51,081 nt of DNA, from contig JAPEVF010000317.1 in assembly GCA_029747585.1 (NCBI GenBank), positions 1-51,081 of the forward strand. Reading direction: 5' to 3'. Every line of letters starts with the position of its first letter. Position 1 is the stretch's first letter. Below are positions 11,979 through 22,187 of the stretch, piece by piece. The translations under genes were made by a program, and so were the position numbers. The DNA is from Pleurotus djamor (Eukaryota > Basidiomycota > Agaricomycetes > Agaricales > Pleurotaceae). The notes under the pieces were generated by a model that was not told where the DNA came from, did not search any database, and worked only from the letters and a program-made list of their open reading frames with translations.

Positions 11979-13217
11979 CTATAGAACAATTTTGAAACTA
12001 TCTAAGACTCGGCGATCTTCGGGGGAAAGTGGTCTGTACTTAGAAGGGGGTGAGCGGTCAAGACGTTGCGGATAGTGGGAAGGTGGGTTAGTTTGCCGAT
12101 GGTGCAACCTCGGTCTTGAATCAGGATCGCAAAGGGACGACAGCGGAGGCAATATTAATTTCGCCTGCTGGTCGCTCCCTACTGGTGTTGTTCGTGGTGG
12201 TGAGAGGTATCGTGACGTTGCAGAATTCGACGACGATGACGACGGTGGTGAAGTAGGATAGGCACCATCTGTCTGGGAGTAATGTCCATAAAATTGGGTC
12301 TGTGGCGCCCTCCCTCGTGGATCCACACCTATTTCACCACCGGGATGGTGATACGTATGGTGATCTGAGGCACCATAATCCTCATTTTCTTCAGGATATG
12401 TTGGCATGTGGTCTAATCTGGCACCGGCCTTGCTGGAGACATATACTCCAGGTGGAACCCGTATTCCACGCAGATATTCGTAATTTTCGATGACCGGGAG
12501 TCGAGTGTAATCGTTCCCCTGATGATACGTCAGACAGTGACGAGACTAGTCAAGGGCATTGTATATACTGACCGAGAAATATGCGACAACATGCCACTTT
12601 CTAGGCACTGAAGAGCCAGGTAAGTGCACCAGCGCCGAATAGGTTTGCTTTGTTAACCCATTAGGTTTTGTTGGCCGGTCTTTACGCCGTGTTGGTGGGG
12701 GGATTATAGCGGACGGGTCAGACGCCCTTCTTGCCCTGGAAGGTAGGGATTTAAAACCGTATGGATGATCAAATTGGGTATGTCCACTTACCGTCGAGCA
12801 GCTTTCGCATCCTTCTCTTCTTGTGTGGTTTCTACCTTTTCCTCATAGTAAAGGTAGTCACCTCGCATCCGACTTTGTGACCTACGACCCATTAGCGCAC
12901 ACTACAGATGGCGTCACACCAGCCTCTCACCAACGCCGCCCATCAGTCCATCTGAGAAGGCCGCCATCATCTTCGGCTTCTTCCCAGACAAAGACGTTGC
13001 CGGTTTTCAGTTGCTCGCGTTCCGTAGTGGCTAAACGACGTTTGATCAAGGGCAGGACGTTCATCCGCACGGCCTCCAGAATGACATGGGCGTCGTTCGC
13101 ATCCCTAATGTCTGAGGTAAGAGGAAGTTAAGCTCGTGATCCTATGCCGTAACACCAGATGAACATACGAAGGGCAGGATGCGTAACGGTTGTATTGTTC
13201 CCTAGCGGGGATTGCAT
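11979..13217 (-). CDS. WOPR-domain (Gti1/Pac2) transcription factor, Wor1/Ryp1-type
   Basis: DNA-binding regulator of 340 residues in five exons (minus): 13217-13169, 13111-12931, 12881-12792, 12735-12573, 12518-11979, all GT-AG. WOPRa spans about residues 12-95, with the family pattern of DAHVILEAVR, LIKRRL, NVFVWEE and the signature RWTDGRRWSQSRMRGDYLYY (about 70-89). WOPRb spans about 130-175 (LTKQTYSALV, RKWHVVAYFS, GIRVPPGVY). The remaining C-terminal half is low-complexity, rich in Pro, Ser, His and Tyr, as in relatives. Family members (Wor1, Ryp1, Mit1, Gti1, Pac2) are master switches of morphology, mating and nutrient responses in fungi. The small first exon gives the start; the family alignment begins right at it (THPALHIRDAND). 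A 2.4-kb gene-poor upstream stretch fits the long control regions known for WOR1-like genes, but that link is inference. Confidence 0.9.
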
Positions 13218-13884
13218 ACTAAGATATTTGGCTATTGAGGTGGAGGGGCAAACGGAGCACCCATCATCGAAGCGTCTTATATACGTTCAGGGGCAGCAAT
13301 GAGGGAAGTTGACGAGCTCGTATGTGACAGACAGCCATTTGCCTGCCGTGTCTTCTCGGAGAGTTAACGGAGTGAGCATAAAATGTTTAGAAATTGCCTA
13401 ATTCGATAAAAGGTTAGTAAATGGTTGCGCCGTAGGAGTGGTAACAAAAGGGATACCGAAGGTCAGGTACTTGTTCGCATCTAGTATCTCTATTGGGACA
13501 TGTTGGCTTTGTTATCAAACGGGCCGGCAGAGATTGGGCTGAAAGATTGAGTACTCGTGATATGCGGGACATTATTGGATCGATGGCCTGACACTGATTT
13601 GCGAAACAAGCAAGAAGGGACTCGTGGGCCGATCACTCCAGGCTTATTTCTATGACTTGCGCCTAAACGGCGGATGGGCTAATTTGGGGCTTGTCCAACG
13701 GCTTCTTTGGAACTTTTAGTCGAAAGTGCTTCCGCTTATCTCTGGGTAATAACTTGATCAGGGCTACAGTTGTGTGTTATCTGGCCCGCGAAACCTACCT
13801 ATTTGATGCTATCTCTCTGATACTGAACAGATTTCTCACAACCAAGATAGTAGGGACACTCACGCCTTTCAATGGCTTTCTCAG

Positions 13885-13914
13885 GGGTAAACCTCGGACA
13901 GCCGAGGTTTACCC
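13885..13914. repeat. Perfect 13-bp hairpin
   Basis: Inverted repeat with 13-base arms (GGGTAAACCTCGG at 13885-13897 and its exact complement at 13902-13914) and a 4-base loop ACAG. It is outside any supported gene, about 0.7 kb upstream of the WOPR start. It could be a binding site for a dimeric protein or an RNA hairpin. Confidence 0.85.
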
Positions 13915-14719
13915 AATCTTGGTAGAAATTAGAGACTTTCTTCTCTCGGCCGCCCGCCAGGTAGGCTATTGGTGGTGGAACTTGGTGCTCAAAAACATGG
14001 GCTTCGCTGTGGGTATACAATGGGGTATCGAAAGGGGCGTCTTGGAGTAAAATTAGACGGCATTCATCAGTCTGCATTTCCAATAGAACGAGCGAAACAT
14101 CTCACGATTCTTAGCGAATGCATCGTAGGGAAAGCAAGTACGCAGAGTCGCGTAAGGGAAGAGATTGGAGTGGCAAACGAACGTAAGTTGTAGCCTCATG
14201 TGATAACACCCGTTCACATGGATTCATCAACTAGGGTCTTGATGAAGAACTCGATTTGACGCACCGCGTCCAAGGGTGCCTGAGACTTTGCAACCCCAGT
14301 ACCAGGAAGTATCCCAAAATTCAGAGCGTTCCCTTACGCCACTCTAAAGGGCCCAGACGAGATGCTCCCGATCAGGAGCTCGTTGCATTCGATAACTTTG
14401 ATACTCTGCATTCTTCGCGGGAGGAGAGGCTAACGTTGTGGTAGTAACGTCATAAGCCAACGATTGATGCCCGTCGCTGTTGTAAATATACGAACGTTCA
14501 GCAACCGGCGCCCTGCGTGGAAGCGTGATGTGTTAAAAAGGAAGGGTTGCAACGTGATGCGAAGATATGACGGCCCAAAATCTTGCACAAGGTTTCGTAG
14601 TCGCGGGTATGATTGAATTTCGGGACCGAAGGACAGATCGGTCTAAGTCGAAGCATCACCTCCTCAGTGTGTGCGATCGAAACTGGACCAACCGTGGTGT
14701 TGGCATCGTTCGTATAACG

Positions 14720-14736
14720 CCCCCCCCCCCCCCCCC
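14720..14736. repeat. C17 homopolymer tract
   Basis: Seventeen consecutive C on the plus strand, so G17 on the minus strand. Its length should be treated with care, because long homopolymers are a common sequencing error. G-runs this long can form quadruplex or triplex structures. Confidence 0.8.
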
Positions 14737-14806
14737 GATGTGGCTGGGAACATAATTAGGCACTAAGGACAGGCTCTTAAGATGGTATCTGGACGAAAGA
14801 AGGGAC

Positions 14807-15288
14807 TCACATACGATCGCGGAGCAAACCACGACGGCGCAAGATAAAAAAATAGTAGTTTGAGAGTGTGGACGCATTCTTCATCACGGGGTGGAATATC
14901 AGACCTTCGTCGACACGTTCGTAAGGGAACTCTAGAGAACCCAATGGAATGACAGATGAGAAGGTTACCGGAGGCCGCTTAGTGATGTCAAGCGAAGGAT
15001 TGGAAGCACCGTACCAGGCAGTACCTTGGAAGTTGCGGTACCGCAAGGAGGCTTGCATGCCACGAGGTGCAGCCAACTGATCAAAATTGCTCCGTACCGG
15101 ATATGTCATATGACAGTTAGAAAGCCATGGATACCTACTGTTTGTAGCCCACCAAGCCGCAATATTGATGCTTCTTCATATCCAGGAGTAAAGTCTACCG
15201 GTGGATCGTGGCTACCAACGCTTAGTTTGGTAAATCTAGGGAGGACGATGCTCCAATGACTGCAGAACAGGCCGATGTCAGAGGTCAC
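14807..15288 (-). pseudogene. Possible coding remnant, unassigned
   Basis: Two adjacent minus-strand frames overlap by a few bases (15106-15288 and 14807-15109). Their translations have protein-like composition (for example FQGTAWYGASNPSLDITKR and LGSLEFPYERVDEG) and lack long low-complexity runs. I find no splice site pair that joins them in one frame with a proper start, and I do not recognise a family. It may be a decayed gene, part of an unrecognised multi-exon gene, or chance. It lies between the kinase 3' end and the C17 tract. Confidence 0.2.
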
Positions 15289-15672
15289 AGCGTGTCAGAC
15301 GGCAGACTATTTGAAGCATCTACCAGTATTCAGCAAAACGTCTCGACCAAAAATACAGATATGAAACTCACCGACTGGTTGTGCCGACAAGTAAAGCCTA
15401 CAACCGAGGACTTAGGATCCCAAGGTCAAGTGGAAGGACCGCCGGGGATGGTGAGAGCAAACAGAATCAGGTTCGGAAGGAAAAAGAGAAAAATCGCGAT
15501 TGGGGATTGGAAACCAACAAAGGATTCATCCACCGCCGCAGGATAATAAGGATGATCGTGGCGGATAGTATACATTCTAGAGTCAAGTCCTTGCGAAGTC
15601 CCATTGGTGAATTACTTGTCCGTGTAAACTACAGTTTTGTGCGATGATTCCAAAATACAGTGAAAAGAAGGG

Positions 15673-18600
15673 TCACAACGAAGTCGGCTCTGCGATATCA
15701 GGTCGGAATCGCAGCTTGGCGATCAAAAGGCTATCCCAAGGCCCATTGCCGACGATGGAGACTTTGCTTGCGACCTGGGGCTCGGGCGTCTCGCTTTCGG
15801 AATATGAAGGACCGTTATCTTGGGAGGATGCTGTATCTGTCGTGAAGCGACCCCAAGGATGACCGGCTTTCTGAGATCCGAAAATATTGAAGTGAGCCTA
15901 AAGAAGTCTTATGAGCGACCAATAACTGTCAACATCGTGTCACCTGCCTGTCCATTGGGATGGCTGTGGCTCACAAACAGTCCATAGTCGGGCGCACTTA
16001 AGGATCCAATGACTTCGTTTGAAGGTCAGTTAAGAATAACTTAGGTGTATTAATAACTTCCCACCTAAGAATAGATCCTCCTTCTGAATGTCATGCTGCG
16101 CACCATAGAGCTCTAAAATTGTATCGACATTGGATTTAAACCATTTCTTCGGGGTATCAAGGTCTTCAAAGTAGCGATATTGAGTTGTTTCTGCACATAA
16201 ATAAGCGTGGCGGTGTCCAGCTCTTAAAGGGAATGTGTATTTTCGGACGCTGGGAGTTTGTTCAGAAGGGAAAAGATAACTAGGTCCAGAAGCATGACTT
16301 ACTGTTCATTACTGCTCTTGAAGATATTCGTGAGACTGTCAAGTACCCTTTGGGGCAAATGGCGTTTATTATCGCGCTGCTTGCCAGTGGTGAAGTCTCC
16401 GTAACCTTTCAGAGAGGCCATATCAAGACCAGCGGAGTTTAAGGGGTTTGTAGCATTGAATAAGGTGACGAAACTGCCCTGCGGTTTCATCAGGTACCCG
16501 ACCGCACCAAGTGCCACAGGAGAAGGATTCCAAAGTGGCAAAGTCACTACGAAGGGAAAATGATGCTATAAGGATGTTGACAACGCAAGAATAGAAAGCA
16601 TCTCACGAGAGGGATGGAAGTCATGGGTCAGCAACATGCGATAACGTCGCTCATTCCTAATCTGCTTGAGACGCTCTTCGAGGGGCGGCGGCGTATCGTA
16701 TCCTTCATAATGATAGAAATTATCGAGAGGAGTTTCAGATGCCGAGTTGACGAAAACATCATCATCATCATCATCCGAGGCCTCCCGAGGAGGCACAAAT
16801 GGAGTTGGCTCAGGCTGGGGCATACGTATAGGACCGCCATGTCGATGGATGTCCTCCTCAGTTGGCGTGTACTGAAATCCTTGGCGTGAGTTGAATGGAC
16901 CCGCGGCTCGGTCAAAAGGATCGTCTGAGGGGGCGGGCGAGACACTGTGGGCTTCGAAGGTGCGCTCACCATCTAGAGGGAGAATAGTTGAGCATATCAG
17001 ATACCGGCGCTTTTAGTTTTAAACTGACCACTCGAATGAGGAAATGGTAACGAAATCGGTCGCATGTCTGGAGAAGGGTACTTTTTGGCATCCAGGTCGA
17101 ACTGGTCAGACATCGATGGTGATAGCGTTTCGTCGACCCTAGCGAATGCTTGGGTCATTTGCTTGAAATTCGGAACTAATGAGTGAAACTGGGGACGGTG
17201 AGAGGGATCATGGTGCCAGGCCTGTCGAAGAAGGTCTTCGAATTGAGGTGTGACATAACGGGATGCTGGTAAAGGCGGCCGATTGTTCTCCTCTGTTGAT
17301 GACAGTCAGAATGTACTCACACAACGGCGGAAAATGAGCACCAACTTAGAACGAAGTATCGAACGGAATCGTCGTCCATGAGAGACCAAGGCAGTTTTCC
17401 CATGTTCAGAACCTCGACACATGTTATGGCGAACGCGTAAACATCCATCTGAGCGGTGAGTGCAGAGGCCCCTTGCATAAGCTCAGGTGCTTGCCATCGC
17501 AGCGTACCTCCTGACAGGAGAATAAGTGATGCAGTGAGGCCTCAGAACTTGGAAACGCACGAGGTTGTTTAGTCCCACTCATCCGATACGCTTCTGACTT
17601 CATTTCGCTCTGTCCGAAGTCCGTGATTACGCAGTGCAGCCTGTCATTAACCAGTACATTGGCAGCCTAACGGAACATCAGTCCATGAGAGACAGCGGGA
17701 GCATGAAAGCGCACCTTTAAGTCGCCATGGAGGACCCCATTCTCGTGTAAATATTCCATCCCTTTCGCAATCTCGTACATGAATCCCACCAGATTAGGCT
17801 CGAGAAGACCCGAGTTAGTCAAATGTCCAGGATCAGTCCCTGAAGCACCTGAAGCGCCGCTACTGGACGACGGCGGTAGGCTGAGCATACGCCAACCGCC
17901 AATCCCAGCACCTCCACCAGGACTTCCCCTGCCTCGTCTACTTGGGCTCGGGCTACGAGACAGGCTGCTCCCTCTCGAAAGACCTGAGCCAATGGGGCTC
18001 AGCCTCCTTACATCTCTGAGTACCCCAATTTCCCGTCCACGAGCAACACGGCTGAGAAACTCCACTAGGCTCCCGTTCTTCATGTACGGACTGACAAGGA
18101 AGTATGGCGGCGTAGAAGGCGTACTAGCTCCGAGGAGTTTGAGGACATTGGAATGCTTCAAGGTTTTCCATATTTCGACCTCTCGCACGAAAGGTCGCTG
18201 AGGTGTACCACGGTGGAGTTGCTTGATAGCGACAGTGCGGTTTCTCCAGGTTCCTTTGTAGACTTCCGAGAAAAAGCCCACTCCAATTTGTTCCTCCCGA
18301 AAGATTTCGAACCTGGTCAAAGGTCAGCCAAAGAGATATCTAGGAGAGTAATACCATGACGTACTCGGTGATGGTCCACGAAGGCAACGTCTTATCAATG
18401 CCCTTACTCATCCTTCTCAGGGCATCCAACCCGCCTTCCATGAACTCCCTGTCGAGGGTGTCCTTTGGCTTCGGTTGCTCTTCAAATCCACTCTCCACGC
18501 TTTCGATACTGACGACAGTGCGAGACCGATGGAGCTGCTCCGTTGGTGGGGTCTGTACAGAAGGGACTTGAGTCGGCGACGCGACGGACGGAGTCAACAC

Positions 18601-21600
18601 GTCTTCAGGTGCTGAGGCATCGATGACATCTTCCAGAATGAAGTCTCCCTTGTCATCTACCTTCAATGGCACCGGGACATTGGTCACGCTGACCCTCCTA
18701 GTAACTTTTGGAATTCTCGGGTCGTTTCCCATCAAAGTCGAAGTGCCTTGTTGCGTGAGTGCACTCCCACTCGCAATCATGTACTCTCGCTGCTTCTCGT
18801 GATCGAGTTCTCTCTGTAAGGCCTTGATCGCCTCCGGCATGCTGTCTCGCCCGACTTGCAAAGTACGAATCATCTCTGCGTCGCTACCTGCCTGTAGGGC
18901 CGCTTGCATAAGTCGTCGCAAGTCCGCCATATCGAACGCGTTGTCAACATCGCGCATGCGAGTGCGAACGTCGTTCACCACACTCCAGGCCTCTGACCCT
19001 GGCTCGATCGAAGACTGATGAGACGTGGCGGCAGACAGTGACGGCGGGATCCCATGGCTTTGTAGGACTGGTGACGACATCTCCTTGGTGTAGATCTTTT
19101 CCACCATTACTCGCATCTCTTCGGAGTGTTCTCTTGTCGACATGACGTGCTTGAGCACGCGAAGCATGATGGAATTCTGCGCAAACACGAGCGAAAATGA
19201 GAGACCCCTCAAAGAGATGATACGGTCAGACAGACACGAAAGCTTACATCGAAATGCATGAGTGCTTTATCGAGTTTCTTGTGGCATCCATTGATTTGAC
19301 GGGTAACATCATCGCGTTTGAGATATCGCTTCAAGAACGACATCTCAGCGATGGACTCGAGCATATCCTTCACAGCTACGAAGACTCTGAAAGAGAAAGA
19401 CATTTCAGCGGATGCATATACGATGGCGGGGTCGACTCACGCATTGAGCTCAGCGAACGGTTTGTCCGTCTCAACCATGACCGACACCCCAGCGTTGAGG
19501 ATCTCATCACGAATGGCTAGTACACTCGACGCACAGTCTTGCACCAAACCTAGACAGGCCATCCGGTTCAGCTGTTGTTAGAATAGTTAGCATTTTGGTC
19601 AACGCCTTGTCCAACAGTTCGAAGGGAAAGCAAAGAAGTCCCGGGTCCGATCATCGGAGTCAGGTACCGAGCCTCCGCAAAAGGCACCTCGACCCTGAAC
19701 TCAATTTACCACCCGTCCCCTCAATCCACATCAAGGAGTCCCCTTTGACGTTGATGACAACGTTATATGTGGGAGAGCGAACGGAGGTTGACAAGCTCAA
19801 CAGCCCGTCTTGTCTGTGTGTGGGATTTGCAAGTACTTGAATGGAAAAGAACACCAAAGAAGGATCACGTCGCATCGGACCGATGAAGCTTTTTCCCAGT
19901 TCTAGTCCTAACTGAATAGTGGCAAACGATGGGATGGGCGAGTGCGTACATATAAGTACCGTAGACTTTGCAAGCTTCTCCGGATGTACAGACCCAAACC
20001 AGTGAATGGGCATCATCCGTGTAAATGGGTTTGCCAGAGGAGGACGGTCGAGTAATCCCGGCCGTCATCCACTTATCTCGGTGCCCAGAACCCGATTGTC
20101 CAACAGGATTCAACCAGCAAACGCGGGAGAAGCGGCGAAATGGCCAGATAGGTCTTATGAAAGAGCGAAGAGAATGGTTTCGAAACCCCAATCGCCATGT
20201 AGGCGTATATGTAACCACCCTCGAAATAAACGTGAAAGTGATCGGAGGGGGTAATTCCAATGCGGAGGAAATATGAAATGAGGGGTCGTTGAAAGAATTA
20301 GGAGAATCATAACGCCACCAACAACTCTGACCACGTCGTCGAAGAGAGAGCGAGAGCAAGAAAAAGGAAGGCACAGAAACACAAGAACTCACATCGACTG
20401 CCTGAAGGGCATCCCATATTTGTAAGAGAGTCTTCGCAGCTGTCTGCAACCCAGGAACGGGAGCAAACCCCAAGTAGTCCACCCCCAACTCCAGCAGCTC
20501 GTGGGTTACGTCGCCAGCAGTACTCAAAATAGACTTGGCCGCACTGGCGACTTGCTGTTTGTAAGGGTCATCAGCAACCAGCGCATAATAACGTCAAACC
20601 CTCTACCCAAAGGACTTACGTTTCGAGTAGCCAACCAACCTTCTTCTTGTTCTTCTGGGATATCCTTGATTTTCTCCTTTGTTTTTTCCTTCATCCTGGA
20701 CCCATCCCTAATCTTCTCCCATTCTTCCATGTTTGGAGTGCGCAAGTTTTCTGTCTGGGATGGGCCGTGCCACGGTCTCGGAGGCTTCTTGTCACCTCCC
20801 CAAACGGTGCTACGGCTGGCATCGACACTGGTTACACTGCGATATGTCGCTTCGCCAAAGGGCTTCGGCGGATACGATGGTGGATAATCATGGCGCGGGC
20901 TGGCATCTGGAAGTCCCAGAGTACTGTGAGAAGGCGATGACGATAAGGATGCTGAAGGTTTCAGGCGTGGGCTCCCTAGATGCCCTGGAACAGGCTCTCC
21001 TGGTCGTATCCCCGAGTTTGACACCCCATCGACACCCTCCATGCCAGGCAACTCAATTATCGACGAATCCGGCGAGCGAGAGCGCGAATTCTTCCCTCCT
21101 TTGGAGGCTTTGCCATGCTTCGGCTGGGTTTCTAGACGTGGAGTAATGGAAACAGATCTACCACGCGGATTCGACTGTGGGTGAGATGCGAGTGCAGACC
21201 GCGACTGGCCGAGAGACTGAACATCAGACTCTGATGGATAATTCGACTTTCCGATCTTAGCGTCGCGTCCATCGTGGGAGGCGATGTTGTCGACTGATAA
21301 ATCTCGTCTAACCCCAGAGGAAGCAATCGGCGCCGGGTAGCTCAAGCGTTTGCTATTGCTCTGGACATCGACGGATTGCTGCGCTTTCTCTGTCACCTGA
21401 GGGATATTCGATGTCGATTGCCCGCGCGGGCGTGGTCTTGATATTTGCTGTGCCTCAACTTCCAGCACCGGGGATGGCAGCAGTGGTTGTACTGTTGGCG
21501 GTGTCAATAGTCCCGACTTTGGTGAGTCGGAGAATACCCTGCTGGTCGCTGCAGACGACGATATTGACGACGCCGAGTTGGGAATTGGTGAGGGATTTGG

Positions 21601-21711
21601 CGACCTGGGTGCTGGATTCAGCGGCGAGTGTACGCGAGGAATAGACGAAACCCCTTCAGGCGATGGGGCACCCGCTGCTCGCCTTGAGCTCGAGCTCATC
21701 GTGGAAGGCAT
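15673..21711 (-). CDS. Multidomain TKL-type protein kinase with MLKL-like helical N-half and unknown C-terminal domain
   Basis: Protein of 1517 residues in fourteen exons (minus): 21711-20620, 20554-20393, 19571-19441, 19386-19248, 19176-18365, 18312-17715, 17666-17561, 17510-17346, 17292-17029, 16972-16607, 16546-16303, 16249-16065, 16012-15948, 15897-15673. Residues 1-364 are disordered, Ser/Pro-rich. Residues about 365-540 are helical; by eye they resemble the fungal domain related to the MLKL N-terminal bundle (inference). The kinase domain spans about 780-1120: Gly loop GVGFFSEV, Lys809, HGDLK with Asp976, Asn981, D994-F-G, and APE as QAPE1023. HRD is HGD, so it is a non-RD kinase. A Ser/Gly/Arg-rich insert of about 70 residues lies between hinge and helix E. 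The C-terminal 240 residues (from LTLPLWNPSPVALGAVGYL) form a domain I know only from mushroom hypothetical proteins. The last intron uses a GC donor. The start at 21711 is the first Met before the Ser-rich head; the frame stays open upstream to 22167. Confidence 0.85.
19572..20392 (-). other. 821-base intron of the kinase gene
   Basis: Intron 2 of the kinase gene, from the donor GTGAGTTC after the Asp codon ending exon 2 to the acceptor AACAACAG before LNRMACLGL. It is about fifteen times longer than the other introns here. The exon-2 frame stays open into it for about 175 further codons, ending near 19865. The translation of that stretch has no motif I know. It may hold an inserted non-autonomous element, an alternative 3' end of the transcript or a missed exon. 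Confidence 0.7.
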
Positions 21712-22187
21712 CGCAGAGATGGGGATGGGGAAAGCAAGAGGGTTGGTCGTAGGTTGGTCGTTGTACCTGGAAGTGCTTCCGCATTTGTACTTATAGACTA
21801 TTTGCTTCCGTTCGTGCTGACTAATCACGGGCGCCTTAAAAGGCGCTTCCACCCCTTTTAATGCCACCCCTCCCAATCGGTTCGGCTGTGAGTTATGAGT
21901 AAGGAGCACCTCGGGGATGGTCCAGATGGAACAGCTAGTGCAAGCTTTGTATCGCCTCCATGTAGTGGACTCGGCGTGAAAGCTTGCTCGCCAGACCAGA
22001 GGTTTCTGTTCCCTTCCAAAATGTGGTGAACCTTGTGCACTCGGAGTCACCTGCAGGATACACCGGGCAAACACCTCTGAGATCCCCGCTACTTCTGTCC
22101 ATACTGTACACGCTTCGGGCAAAAGTTTGTCTGAGCTGTGAGAAAGTAGTGTAGAGCAAGACGACAATGGGACAATGGAAGGGGGTT
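21712..22187. promoter_or_regulatory. Kinase gene upstream region
   Basis: This 476-base gap lies between the stop of the DHH gene and the first Met of the kinase gene, both on the minus strand. The kinase frame happens to stay open through most of it, but the codons look random and relatives begin with a Ser-rich head. It should hold the kinase promoter and 5' UTR and the DHH 3' UTR. Confidence 0.5.

Larger units (their letters stand above)
13218..15672. other. Long intergenic region upstream of the WOPR gene
   Basis: This 2.45-kb stretch has no gene model I can support. It holds a perfect 13-bp hairpin (13885-13914), a run of 17 C (14720-14736) and several unconvincing frames. A plus-strand frame (about 13691-14050, 119 codons) carries the hairpin inside it. 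Minus-strand frames at 14807-15109 and 15106-15288 are listed separately. It probably contains the WOPR control region and 5' UTR and the 3' flank of the kinase gene. Confidence 0.5.

Noticed and set aside
19865..20392. Reading the kinase exon 2 straight through the long intron
   Set aside because: It ends in a stop without kinase domain; splicing to 19571 restores a frame that runs through all later exons. Kept only as a possible alternative transcript.
21712..22167. 150-codon N-terminal extension of the kinase frame
   Set aside because: The added sequence has no low-complexity pattern like the head of the protein and contains no conserved block; the Met at 21711 directly precedes the Ser-rich head.
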